This document shows positions 28,567-37,647 of a stretch of 64,000 nucleotides of DNA, one piece after another. A model generated the notes under the pieces. It was not told the origin of the DNA. It was given only the letters and a program-made list of their open reading frames with translations, and did not search any database. Made by a program: the position numbers and the translations under genes. Position 1 is the stretch's first letter, and each line of letters begins with the position of its first letter. The stretch spans positions 39,895 to 103,894 of the forward strand of contig JARLJB010000182.1 in NCBI GenBank assembly GCA_031291415.1, in the 5' to 3' direction. Source of the stretch: Telmatospirillum sp. Its GTDB lineage: Bacteria > Pseudomonadota > Alphaproteobacteria > Rhodospirillales > Magnetospirillaceae.

Positions 28567-29616
28567 TTAAAACCCGTAGAGGGCAGCCATGGCAGGATCC
28601 CGGTCCGCGACCTGACGGGCCAGGTCGACGATGACCTTGGCCTGTTTCCAGGTGGCGTCGTCCTGCATTTTCCCATCGAGCATGACGGCGCCACTGCCGT
28701 CGGGCATCGCTTCGAGGATGCGCCGGGCGAAACGCACCTCCTCGGCGTCGGGACTGAAGACGCGTTTGGCGATGTCGATTTGTTTCGGGTGCAGCGACCA
28801 GGCCCCGACGCAGCCCAACAGGAAGGCGTTACGGAACTGCGCCTCGCAGGCAAGATCGTCGGAAAAATCGCCGAAGGGACCATAGAATGCCTTGATGCCA
28901 TGGGCACGACAGGCATCGACCATTTTGGCCACGGTGTAATGCCACAGATCCTGTTGGAAAAACTGGCGCGACCCCTGGTCGGCCCGCGGATCCTCAAGGA
29001 TGCCGTAGGCCGGGTGACCGCCGCCGACCCTTGTCGTCTTCATCCCGCGAGAGGCGGCCAGATCGGCCGGCCCCAGGCTGATGCCGTGCATTCGGGGGCT
29101 GGCGGCGGCGATCGCTTCGATATTGGCGACGCCGAGAGCCGTCTCGAGGATGGCATGAATGAGGATCGGCTGGGCGATCTCGTGGCGGGCCTCCAACTGG
29201 GCCAGAAGCTGATCGAGATAGTGGATGTCCCACGGCCCCTCGACTTTCGGCAGCATGATCACGTCGAGCTTGTTGCCGACAGATCCGACGATGTCCATGA
29301 CGTCGTCGAGGAACCATGGAGAATTGAGGCAATTGACGCGGGTCCAGAGGCCGGTGCGACCGAAATCGCAGGCTTTGGCCGTGGCGATGAAGCCTTGGCG
29401 GGCATCGATCTTGGCGTCAGAGGGAATGGCATCCTCAAGATTGCCAAGAAGCACGTCGACGGTTCCGATCATTTCGGGAATCCGGGCCCGCAGCTTCTCG
29501 TTGTGCGGCGGAAAGAAATGGATCATCCGTTCGAGAACCACCGGGAGATCCCGCCAAGGGGCCGGTGCGCCGATAGCCAGCGGCTCGAAGAACTTTCTTG
29601 GCGGCTTGAGGCTCAT
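28567..29616 (-). CDS. mcl1: HpcH/HpaI-family lyase, L-malyl-CoA/beta-methylmalyl-CoA lyase-like
   Basis: 349 residues, a CitE-like TIM barrel using Mg2+ and a CoA-ester. [13 protein letters not shown] carries the acidic metal/substrate motif, [12 protein letters not shown] the Arg, and [12 protein letters not shown] plus [23 protein letters not shown] the metal-site Glu region. Length and the [20 protein letters not shown]-terminus match Mcl1, which splits beta-methylmalyl-CoA to glyoxylate and propionyl-CoA and makes or cleaves malyl-CoA in the ethylmalonyl-CoA pathway. ATG 29616 follows GGGAG; an upstream start at 29658 is less likely. A malyl-CoA thioesterase role (Mcl2) is the main alternative. 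Confidence 0.82.
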   Translation of the reverse strand: MSLKPPRKFFEPLAIGAPAPWRDLPVVLERMIHFFPPHNEKLRARIPEMIGTVDVLLGNLEDAIPSDAKIDARQGFIATAKACDFGRTGLWTRVNCLNSPWFLDDVMDIVGSVGNKLDVIMLPKVEGPWDIHYLDQLLAQLEARHEIAQPILIHAILETALGVANIEAIAAASPRMHGISLGPADLAASRGMKTTRVGGGHPAYGILEDPRADQGSRQFFQQDLWHYTVAKMVDACRAHGIKAFYGPFGDFSDDLACEAQFRNAFLLGCVGAWSLHPKQIDIAKRVFSPDAEEVRFARRILEAMPDGSGAVMLDGKMQDDATWKQAKVIVDLARQVADRDPAMAALYGF

Positions 29617-29803
29617 GGTGATTTCTCCCGTTGTTATATTCATGCGGGTGAAAATCACCCTGCGAAAGATTGTGTCTGCCGCAGTGCGAAAAGAAAGTCA
29701 ATCTGGCGTTGTGTCGAGTGTCGAATTTTCCACTCGGAGACAGTCTTTGCGGGGCGGTGTCTGATCAACCACAGCGCAATTTTTCGTAATTGAGGACACA
29801 CCA

Positions 29804-29958
29804 TAGTGGTTGGACTCTGACACTTGGTGCTTTGACGAGTGTTGGGGTGGACGGCCCACCTCCAACGCGGAAGCGGCGGAAATACTGACTTTTCGGCTTC
29901 GCCGAAAGGCGGGCGGGACGCCCGCCCCGCTCCTAGTTTAAGGACTCATCCGGCTCTA
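29804..29958. repeat. Structured intergenic element related to the 3586-3801 element
   Basis: Begins with TAGTGGTTGGACTCTGACAC, the same end sequence as the minus-strand edge at 3755-3801. It contains a TTTCGGCTTCGCCGAAA hairpin (29891-29907) and a GC-rich hairpin built on GGGCGGGACGCCC (29908-29926), and finishes at a CTAG (29956-29959) that includes the stop codon of the Nudix gene. The 29617-29803 stretch before it shows no gene and should hold the promoter of the lyase gene. Confidence 0.65.
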
Positions 29959-30810
29959 GGGAAGGGTTCTTAACCCGCGGACCAGATCGAGGTATTCCGG
30001 CTCGTTTTCCGCCGACAGAATTCCGTGGCGAATGAAGAAGTCGATCAGCACGAGTGGCACGTTGAATTTGAAACGCTGGCCATGGCGCAACAGATCGAGG
30101 ATTTCCTCGGGTTCCATCAAGAAGAACTGGCTGACTTCGCCGTCGGTATTGGTGGGCGTGAAGCTCGTCGGCAGTTCGAGATCGTAGACGAACATCGTAT
30201 CGGGTTTCAGGCCCCAGGTCCCGGCCATGCAGTAGCTGATGGCGCCGACCGGCGTCGCCGTCAGGGCCAAGTCGCGGGGCATGCCGGCCTCCTCGGCCGC
30301 CTCTTTGGCCAGGTTTTCGCTGAGGCCGAGGCCGGCGGGCTGGCCGCCGGCCACCATATTGTCGAGCTTGCCGGGTTCGACTGCCTTGTCCGGGGCGCGC
30401 TTGGCAATCCACAATTTGACGGTCCGTCCATGGCGGACGAAGCCGTTGAGATGGACGCCAAAGGCGGCAATGCCGAATGCCGAAACGGCGGACCGGTCGA
30501 TCAGGAAAAACGGCTCCTCGCCCCATCTGGAGACGACGCGGTAATCTTCCCCCAGTGTCTTGGCGAGCGTCCCCTCGGCGCTCAGGCGATCAACGACTTC
30601 GCGGAGGGCGGCGGTTCGCGTCGCCGCATCGGTCAAACGCGGCGACACCACGACGCGATCGGTGGAAACGACAAAAATATCCGGAAAAGCGGCCAATCGT
30701 TCGGCCAACCGCTGGCGCACCGCGCCAATGCGGCAACCGGAAATTTCAAGGGGTCGATAGTCGGCGGGAACAAAAGCGTTGCAACGCTTCACATGATCAA
30801 GAAGGCTCAT
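29956..30810 (-). CDS. DUF4743/Nudix hydrolase-type protein (Tnr3-like)
   Basis: 284 residues. The N-terminal ~120 form the DUF4743 domain found before Nudix in yeast thiamin pyrophosphokinase Tnr3; the C-terminal part has the degenerate Nudix box of that group (MVAGGQPAGLG, NLAKEAAEEAGMP), with Lys in place of the usual Arg. Tnr3-like Nudix domains hydrolyse damaged forms of thiamin diphosphate, so a housecleaning role is plausible. ATG 30810 gives MSLLDHVKRCNAF, the family start. The TAG stop lies at the CTAG end of a repeat element. Confidence 0.85.
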   Translation of the reverse strand: MSLLDHVKRCNAFVPADYRPLEISGCRIGAVRQRLAERLAAFPDIFVVSTDRVVVSPRLTDAATRTAALREVVDRLSAEGTLAKTLGEDYRVVSRWGEEPFFLIDRSAVSAFGIAAFGVHLNGFVRHGRTVKLWIAKRAPDKAVEPGKLDNMVAGGQPAGLGLSENLAKEAAEEAGMPRDLALTATPVGAISYCMAGTWGLKPDTMFVYDLELPTSFTPTNTDGEVSQFFLMEPEEILDLLRHGQRFKFNVPLVLIDFFIRHGILSAENEPEYLDLVRGLRTLP

Positions 30811-31343
30811 ATGGCAAAAGGTGCTCTGCCGACGGTTTCCCGTCAAGGGGGCGAGAAATCTGCGGCAGAATGCTGGTTGCCGGTTGTCACCTTAAAAAAA
30901 ATGTGGTTATTTTGGCGAAACGGGTGTCCTTGCGTGGACAGGACTATTGCTCCTGGGTAAACTACCGCGCGGGCGTTGTTCGCTTAGGGATTTGGAATGG
31001 CAGTCCATCCTTGCCCTGTCGAGAATAGACGTTGTGTGGCAGGATGGGGGCCGCGCGCTGATATGTCTCTTGTCTGCCCCTCAGCGGCTTTGCCGGAAAG
31101 CGTCATTCGTTTCGTTTTCGACAGCTTGTTTTTTTCGGACCTCACCTCGGACCCCGTCGGGAAATGGCATTGCCATCGCAAGACACCTGCCCGGACCTCC
31201 GAGGAGAATGCCCGGAAGGTTATGACCGCAAGACGGCTTCGAGGAACATTCCCGTGCCCCAAGCCGTGATGCCGGACGAGCCATGATCCGAACTGAAAAG
31301 GTCATTGGCGTGGTGCCTCGGCCCCTTATGGAATGAGAGTCAA
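30811..31343. other. Long intergenic region before the mutase operon
   Basis: 533 bp between the divergent Nudix and mutA genes. Overlapping frames of about 90 codons exist on both strands but have no ribosome-binding site, no family resemblance and no codon bias toward one frame. It presumably holds both promoters and a mutA leader; a small palindrome ATGGCA-T-TGCCAT lies at 31164-31176. I found no riboswitch core. Confidence 0.45.
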
Positions 31344-33446
31344 ATGGACCAGGAAGACCTGAAGCTAGCAGCGGACTTTCCCGCCATTACCTACGAGCAA
31401 TGGAAGAAAGCCGTCGAGGAAAAGGAACTGAAGGGCGCACCTTTCGAAAAGAAGATGGTGACCAAGACTCCAGACGGGGTCGATCTTCAGCCTTTGTATG
31501 TCGCGGAGAATTGGCCCTGGGAACAAGATCCCTCGGGATTCCCCGGATTCTTCCCCTATACCCGCGGAACCGACGCCATCGAGCGCGCCCATCGCGGCTG
31601 GGATATCCGGCAGGAATTCCGCGAGCCCGATCCCAAATCGGCCAATTACGAAATCCGCCATGATCTTTCGCGCGGCGTCACGTCGGTGGTCGTCTGCCTC
31701 GACGAGGCCGCCCGCCACGGCGTCGCCCCGACCGCGACGAAGGCGCCGATCGGCGCCGGCGGCGTCATGATTCATGACCTTGCCGCCCTGGAAGAGGCGC
31801 TCGACGGTGTCGACCTGGCGAAGGTTTCCGTTTCGCTCGATGCCGGCGCGGCGTTCGTTCCGGCGGCCTTGTCCCTGGCCGCCGTGTGGCAGAAAAAGGG
31901 TGTCGCCGCCACCGCGGTGGCTGGTGAGTTCGGTGCCGATCCTCTCGGGCATCTGGCCGCGACCGGTTCGCTGCCCTATTCGATCGAAAACGGCTTCTCC
32001 CAGCTCGGCTCGCTTGCCGCCTGGACGGCCAAGGCTTTCCCGAAAGTCCGTTCGGTCAGCGTCGATACGTCGCCCTACCACTCGGCGGGCGCCAGCGAGG
32101 TGCATGACCTGGCCATCGCGCTTTCGACCGCCGTTGCCTATCTGAAGGCGATGGAAGCGGCCGGGCTCAGCGTTGATGCCGCGGCTCGGCAGATTTCCTT
32201 TACCCTGTCGGTCGGCTGCGAGGAATATCTGCAGATCGCCAAGTTGCGGGCGGCTCGCAAGCTGTGGGCGGCGGTGGCGCTGGCCTGTGGCGCCTCGAAG
32301 GACTCGGCGGCGATGGTTTTGCGCGCCAAGTCGGCCGAACGCATGTATTCGAGGATCGATCCCTGGGTCAACATGCTGCGCAACACGGTGTCGACCTTCG
32401 CGGCCGCGGTCGGCGGTGCCGACAGTGTGACCAGCCTGCCGTTCGACAACGCGATCGGATTGCCGGACTCGATGGGACGGCGCATCGCGCGCAACACCCA
32501 GGTGATTCTGATGGAAGAGTCCAATCTCTTCCGGGTCGTCGATCCGGCCGGCGGTGCCTGGTCGTTCGAGAGCCTGACGCAGCAGATTGCCGAGAAAGCC
32601 TGGGCCTTTTTCCAGGAAATCGAGGCAAAAGGCGGAATCGTCGAGTGCCTGAAGTCCGGTTTCCTGCAGCAGACGATTGCCGCGACGATGGCCGAGCGCG
32701 ACAAGTCGGTGGCCAAGCGCAAGATTCCGCTGACCGGCGTGTCCGAGTTCCCCAACGTCCTTGAAAAGCCGGTCGAACGTCCTGCCCCGGATCTCACCGA
32801 GGTCATCGGCCGGACCAAGACCCGCCTGACCGCCGGCGCCAAGGCTGCGGCCTCGCGCGTTGGCGCCCTGGGCGGTTCCCTGGCGAAGCTAGACGACGTG
32901 CGCGCCGCTCTGGTTGGCGGGGCGCCGTTTGCCGACATCGTCACTGTTGGTGCCGGTCCGGCGGCCAAAGTCACGGCATTGCCGCGGCGTCATCTGGCCG
33001 ACAGCTTCGAACGCCTGCGCGATGCGGCCAGCGCCTACAAGGCCAAGACCGGTGCCCTGCCGTCGATCTTCCTGGCCAATCTCGGCCCGGTGGCCAAGCA
33101 CACCGGCCGCGCCACCTTCTCGAAGAACTTTTTCGAGGCTGGCGGCATCCAGGCGATCGGCAACAACGGCTTTGCCGACATCGAGTCCTGCGTCAAGGCC
33201 TTCAAGGAAAGCAAGGCGCGGATCGCCGTGATCTGCTCGTCGGATGCCCTCTACGAGGAAGTGGTGCCGACCTACGCGCCGGCCCTCAAGGCGGCGGGAG
33301 CCGAGACCCTCTACTTGGCCGGCTCGCCGGGCGAGAAGAAAGAAACCTACGATGCCGCCGGCATCGATGACTATATCTTCATGGGAGGCGATGTGCTGGG
33401 CAAACTGACCGCGCAGCTGATCCGCCTGGGAGTGATCGCGAAATGA
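31344..33446 (+). CDS. mutA: Methylmalonyl-CoA mutase small (beta) subunit
   Basis: 700 residues from ATG 31344, preceded by GAGAG. Non-catalytic partner in the heterodimeric adenosylcobalamin-dependent methylmalonyl-CoA mutase. It has the mutase TIM-barrel fold ([49 protein letters not shown]) and a C-terminal B12-fold domain in which the usual DxHxxG is degenerate ([11 protein letters not shown]), as expected for a subunit that does not bind cobalamin. An upstream ATG at 31305 adds residues without homology. Overlaps mutB by 4 bp (ATGA). Confidence 0.95.
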   Translation: MDQEDLKLAADFPAITYEQWKKAVEEKELKGAPFEKKMVTKTPDGVDLQPLYVAENWPWEQDPSGFPGFFPYTRGTDAIERAHRGWDIRQEFREPDPKSANYEIRHDLSRGVTSVVVCLDEAARHGVAPTATKAPIGAGGVMIHDLAALEEALDGVDLAKVSVSLDAGAAFVPAALSLAAVWQKKGVAATAVAGEFGADPLGHLAATGSLPYSIENGFSQLGSLAAWTAKAFPKVRSVSVDTSPYHSAGASEVHDLAIALSTAVAYLKAMEAAGLSVDAAARQISFTLSVGCEEYLQIAKLRAARKLWAAVALACGASKDSAAMVLRAKSAERMYSRIDPWVNMLRNTVSTFAAAVGGADSVTSLPFDNAIGLPDSMGRRIARNTQVILMEESNLFRVVDPAGGAWSFESLTQQIAEKAWAFFQEIEAKGGIVECLKSGFLQQTIAATMAERDKSVAKRKIPLTGVSEFPNVLEKPVERPAPDLTEVIGRTKTRLTAGAKAAASRVGALGGSLAKLDDVRAALVGGAPFADIVTVGAGPAAKVTALPRRHLADSFERLRDAASAYKAKTGALPSIFLANLGPVAKHTGRATFSKNFFEAGGIQAIGNNGFADIESCVKAFKESKARIAVICSSDALYEEVVPTYAPALKAAGAETLYLAGSPGEKKETYDAAGIDDYIFMGGDVLGKLTAQLIRLGVIAK

Positions 33447-35638
33447 TCCCCGATTTTTCCAATATCAGCCTCGCGCAGGCGAAGAACAGCGCGTCTTTCA
33501 AGGATTGGGAGGCCAAGGTCAAGGCCGAGACCGGCCAGAATCTCGATCAGATGCTCTGGGAGACGCCGGAAAAGATCGGGGTCAAGCCGTTCTATTCGGC
33601 CCAGGATCTCGCAGGCTTCGATCATCTGGCGACCATGCCCGGCTATCCGCCCTACAAGCGTGGCCCCTATCCCACGATGTATGTGACCAAGCCGTGGACC
33701 GTGCGTCAGTATGCCGGCTTCTCGACCGCCGAAGAGTCCAACGCCTTCTATCGGCGTAATCTGGCGGCCGGCCAGAAAGGCCTGTCGATCGCTTTCGACC
33801 TGGCGACCCACCGCGGCTACGACTCCGACCATCCCCGCGTCGTCGGCGATGTCGGCATGGCCGGCGTGTCGGTCGATTCGATCCTCGACATGGAAGTGCT
33901 GTTCTCCGGCATCCCGCTCGATCAGATGTCGGTCTCGATGACCATGAACGGCGCCGTTCTTCCCATTTTGGCGCTTTACATCCTGGCCGCCGAGGAACAG
34001 GGGGTCAGCCGCGAGAAACTGACCGGCACCATCCAGAACGACATTCTTAAAGAATTCATGGTGCGCAACACCTACATCTACCCGCCAATTCCATCGATGC
34101 GCATCATTTCGGATATTTTCGAGTACACCTCGAAGAACATGCCGAAGTTCAACTCGATCTCGATTTCCGGCTACCACATGCAGGAAGCCGGCGCCACGGC
34201 CGACATCGAGATGGCCTACACGCTGGCCGACGGCATGGAATACATCCGTGCCGGCATCAACGCCGGTCTGACGGTCGACGATTTCGCGCCCAGGCTGTCG
34301 TTCTTCTGGGCGATCGGCATGAACTTCTTCATGGAAGTCGCCAAGATGCGGGCCGCCCGCCTGCTGTGGGCGAAGATCGTCAAGAGCTTCAACCCGAAAA
34401 ATCCGAAGTCGATGTCGCTTCGCACCCATTCGCAGACATCGGGTTGGTCGCTGACCGCGCAGGACGTCTTCAACAACGTCGTCCGTACGCAGATCGAGGC
34501 GATGGCCGCCTCGCAGGGACATACCCAGTCGCTGCACACCAACGCGCTTGACGAAGCCTTGGCATTGCCGACCGATTTCTCGGCCCGCATCGCCCGTAAC
34601 ACGCAGTTGTTCATCCAGCAGGAAACCGGTATCTGCAAGATCATCGATCCGTGGGCCGGCTCCTACTACGTCGAATCGCTGACCGACCAGTTGGCACGGC
34701 GCGCCTGGTCGCTGATCCAGGAAGTCGAGGCGACCGGCGGCATGGCCAAGGCCATCGAGGCGGGCATTCCGAAGATGCGGATCGAGGAAGCCGCCGCCAG
34801 GACCCAGGCCCGTATCGATGCCGGACGGCAGACCGTGCTCGGCGTCAACAAATACAAGCTCGATGACGAGGAATCGGTCGACGTTCTCAAGGTCGACAAT
34901 TCGTCGGTGCGCGAGCAGCAAATCGCCAAACTGCACAAGCTGCGGGCCAACCGCAATCAGGCTGATGTCGATCATGCCCTGAACGCGATTACCGAGGCCT
35001 GCGCCACGGGAACCGGCAATCTTCTCGATCTGGCGGTCATCGCGGTTCGTGCCCGGGCCAGCGTCGGCGAGGTTTCCGATGCCTGCGAAAAGGTGTTTGG
35101 TCGCCACAAGGCGGTGATTCGCGCCATCTCCGGCGTCTATACCGCGGAAGTTGGGAAGGATTCCAAGCAGATGAAGGAAGTGGGCGAGCTTCTTCAGCGC
35201 TTCGAAGCCAAGGAAGGGCGCCGTCCGCGCATCTTCCTCGCCAAGATGGGACAGGATGGACATGACCGCGGTCAGAAGGTCATCGCCACCGGCTTTGCCG
35301 ACATGGGATTCGATGTCGATATCGGGGCGCTGTTCCAGACGCCGGCTGAAGCGGCCCGTCAGGCGGTTGACAACGATGCGCATGTGGTCGGCGTCAGTTC
35401 ACTGGCGGCGGGGCATCTGACTTTGGTCCCGGCCCTGCGGGAGGAGTTGAAAAAGCTCGGACGCGAAGACATCTTGATCGTTGTCGGCGGTGTCATCCCG
35501 CCGCAGGATTTCGATGCCTTGTACAAATTCGGCGCGGCCGCGATCTTCCCGCCCGGGACGATCATCTCCGAGTCGGCAAAAGAGGTGCTGAACAAGCTGA
35601 TGGTAAATCTCGGGTTTGACACGGTGGCTGCCCAATGA
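33443..35638 (+). CDS. mutB: Methylmalonyl-CoA mutase large (alpha, catalytic) subunit
   Basis: 731 residues. Interconverts (R)-methylmalonyl-CoA and succinyl-CoA using adenosylcobalamin. The barrel shows [19 protein letters not shown] and [11 protein letters not shown], the substrate-binding core. The C-terminal cobalamin domain has DGHDRG with His607 as the lower cobalt ligand, followed by [13 protein letters not shown] and the GG near [11 protein letters not shown]. Completely conserved in key positions. Overlaps mutA and meaB by ATGA junctions, ensuring equal expression. The product links propionyl-CoA metabolism to the TCA cycle. Confidence 0.97.
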   Translation: MIPDFSNISLAQAKNSASFKDWEAKVKAETGQNLDQMLWETPEKIGVKPFYSAQDLAGFDHLATMPGYPPYKRGPYPTMYVTKPWTVRQYAGFSTAEESNAFYRRNLAAGQKGLSIAFDLATHRGYDSDHPRVVGDVGMAGVSVDSILDMEVLFSGIPLDQMSVSMTMNGAVLPILALYILAAEEQGVSREKLTGTIQNDILKEFMVRNTYIYPPIPSMRIISDIFEYTSKNMPKFNSISISGYHMQEAGATADIEMAYTLADGMEYIRAGINAGLTVDDFAPRLSFFWAIGMNFFMEVAKMRAARLLWAKIVKSFNPKNPKSMSLRTHSQTSGWSLTAQDVFNNVVRTQIEAMAASQGHTQSLHTNALDEALALPTDFSARIARNTQLFIQQETGICKIIDPWAGSYYVESLTDQLARRAWSLIQEVEATGGMAKAIEAGIPKMRIEEAAARTQARIDAGRQTVLGVNKYKLDDEESVDVLKVDNSSVREQQIAKLHKLRANRNQADVDHALNAITEACATGTGNLLDLAVIAVRARASVGEVSDACEKVFGRHKAVIRAISGVYTAEVGKDSKQMKEVGELLQRFEAKEGRRPRIFLAKMGQDGHDRGQKVIATGFADMGFDVDIGALFQTPAEAARQAVDNDAHVVGVSSLAAGHLTLVPALREELKKLGREDILIVVGGVIPPQDFDALYKFGAAAIFPPGTIISESAKEVLNKLMVNLGFDTVAAQ

Positions 35639-36705
35639 CGCTCTCGGTCGATACCGGGAGGGTTTCCGTCACGCCGCCGAACGATCGACAGGAGTGGCGC
35701 GCTAGGCGCGCCACTCTTTCCCTTAAGGACTATGTCGAAGGCGTCCTTTCGGGAGATCGCATGCGGCTGGCCAGGGCGATCTCGCTGGTCGAAAGCACCA
35801 ATCCCGACCATCAGAAGATGGCGCAGGACCTGTTGGTGCAGCTGGCTCCCTACGCCGGAAAGGCACATCGCATCGGTATCACCGGCGTTCCAGGCGTCGG
35901 CAAAAGCACATTCATCGAGACATTCGGCAACCTCTTGATCGACAAGGGGCACAAGGTTGCCGTTCTTGCCGTCGATCCCAGTTCCAGCCGCAGCGGCGGC
36001 AGCATTCTGGGCGACAAGACGCGCATGGAGACTCTGTCGAACAACCCAAACGCCTATATCCGGCCGTCGCCTTCCTCAGGACGTCTGGGTGGCGTCACCC
36101 GGACCACCCGCGAAACCATGATGGTCATGGAGGCGGCCGGCTATGACGTGGTGCTGGTCGAAACCGTGGGAGCCGGCCAGAACGAAACCGTCGTCGCTGA
36201 CATGACGGATTTTTTCCTGGTGCTGATGTTGCCGGGAGCCGGCGACGATTTGCAGGGCATCAAAAAGGGCGTGCTGGAACTGGCCGACCTGATCGCCGTC
36301 AACAAATGCGAAGACGACAACGAGCAGAAGGCCGAGGCGGCTCGCCAACATTATGCCACCGCGCTGCACATCATGACTCCCAACAGTCCCAACTGGAGCC
36401 CGCCGGTCCTCAAGGTCAGCGGTCTCAAGGGAATCGGGCTTGAGCAGTTGTGGGAGCGCATCGAAGAACACCACAGGATCTTCGTTGAGTCCGGCGAACT
36501 CGATGAAGCCCGCCGCCATCAGCGGATCAAATGGATGTGGAACCTGATCGAGGACAAGCTGCTCGACGCGATGAAGAGCAATCCCGACGTCCGGGCCAGC
36601 CTGCCGAAGATCACCCAGGACGTCGAAAGCGGCAACACGACCGTTCCGGTGGCGGTGCTTGAACTGCTTCGAATGTTCGGCCTCAACGTCGGTCTTGCCG
36701 GCTAG
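35635..36705 (+). CDS. meaB: Methylmalonyl-CoA mutase-associated GTPase MeaB
   Basis: 356 residues of the G3E/ArgK-MeaB family. GTP hydrolysis gates loading of adenosylcobalamin into the mutase and protects it from inactivation. Walker A is GVPGVGKST (about 84-92), followed by [22 protein letters not shown] and [10 protein letters not shown] (switch regions) and NKCEDDN for guanine recognition. The N-terminal ~50 residues are slightly longer than usual. Third gene of the mut operon with a 4-bp overlap. Its TAG stop coincides with the CTAG start of a repeat element. Confidence 0.95.
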   Translation: MTLSVDTGRVSVTPPNDRQEWRARRATLSLKDYVEGVLSGDRMRLARAISLVESTNPDHQKMAQDLLVQLAPYAGKAHRIGITGVPGVGKSTFIETFGNLLIDKGHKVAVLAVDPSSSRSGGSILGDKTRMETLSNNPNAYIRPSPSSGRLGGVTRTTRETMMVMEAAGYDVVLVETVGAGQNETVVADMTDFFLVLMLPGAGDDLQGIKKGVLELADLIAVNKCEDDNEQKAEAARQHYATALHIMTPNSPNWSPPVLKVSGLKGIGLEQLWERIEEHHRIFVESGELDEARRHQRIKWMWNLIEDKLLDAMKSNPDVRASLPKITQDVESGNTTVPVAVLELLRMFGLNVGLAG

Positions 36706-36844
36706 TGCATTGACACAAACAGAAGATATAGCAATTTCGTCAATGCACTCCAGCCCGCGCGGCGCTTGAGCGTTGAAAAAGCGGAGCTTTTTCGCTCTTG
36801 CAGAGTCTAGTGCATTGAATCATTCAGATGATTCAATGCACTAG
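36702..36844 (+). repeat. CTAG-bounded structured element, copy 1
   Basis: 143 bp starting at CTAG that contains the meaB stop codon. Stem A: perfect 10-bp arms 36705-36714 / 36739-36748. Core: 36753-36773, identical over 21 bp to copy 2 (minus strand 23879-23899), followed by an AAAAAGCGGAGCTTTTT hairpin. Stem B: 36807-36844, perfect 17-bp inverted repeat with a 4-nt loop, ending CTAG. The remainder of the gap (36845-37071) shows no gene. Confidence 0.8.
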
Positions 36845-37071
36845 GGGCTGCCGTCAGTTCACATTCCTAGCGTTGTTCTTTTCGCCATCCCCGCTGATTC
36901 GAGGGGATGGCGGCCATCAAATACGTACAGGCAAACCTTCGCAGTGACTGGTGACGCGCTCCAGTGGAAGCAACATCGTCGCGTGACTTGCGTCAATGGT
37001 TCCGCCGCCATAGATAGGATTGGGAGGGCCGCCGCCGAAGTGACGGTCTTGTAACGATCCGGAAGGCAAGA

Positions 37072-37647
37072 ATGATGCTTCGCCGTTTCATTGTGGCGCT
37101 CAGCACCTCGGCGGTGTTCTGTCTCGTGGCCGGCGGTGCCTGGGCGGGTGGCTATGTCCGTCTGGGGTGTGGCGACTGGCAAGAGGAATTCATGGTCGGG
37201 ACCGGCCAGCAGTTCCGGGGCCAGGGCCTTGAGCTGTGGCCGATGCTGTGCCTGTCGAGCAATAAGATCTCGTCCTACGCGCGGGTCATGAACGCGGATC
37301 ATTTTGCCCGGTTACAGACCTTGGCGGCGCAGAAGGCACCCGATAGCGCACGGTTGGCCGACTGGATGACGACGCATGACGATCTCGCTTTGCAGATCGG
37401 TGTCGCCGACATGTTTGCCGAGATCGGAGAGCTGACCTTCGGGGACATCCGTTCGACGGTGACCAATGCTGCGCGCCCGACCGAGGAGACAATCTTGACG
37501 ACCTCGTCGGTCTATTACATCCACCCCACCTGTGCCGGCCGTCTGATTCCCTTCGACTATTATCTCGATCGACCAGTTCCCTGCCCGGCCTGCCAGGGTG
37601 GGCGACTGAAGGTGATCGAAGGCGGCAATCATGCCGAATGGGACTGA
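37072..37647 (+). CDS. Exported protein of unknown function, paired with ABC exporter
   Basis: 191 residues with a clear signal peptide (FIVALSTSAVFCLVAGGAWA). The mature part has no family I recognise. The C-terminal region holds cysteines in HPTCAGRLIPFDYYL and CPACQGG, which could form a small metal site or disulfides after export. Start ATG 37072 or 37075 follows GGAAGG. The end overlaps the ABC transporter gene by 10 bp, so the two are co-expressed; a role connected with the exported substrate is possible but unproven. Confidence 0.72.
   Translation: MMLRRFIVALSTSAVFCLVAGGAWAGGYVRLGCGDWQEEFMVGTGQQFRGQGLELWPMLCLSSNKISSYARVMNADHFARLQTLAAQKAPDSARLADWMTTHDDLALQIGVADMFAEIGELTFGDIRSTVTNAARPTEETILTTSSVYYIHPTCAGRLIPFDYYLDRPVPCPACQGGRLKVIEGGNHAEWD

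Noticed and set aside
30984..31269. Overlapping ~90-codon frames on both strands before mutA
   Set aside because: No start signals, no recognisable family, and equally long frames on both strands indicate chance.
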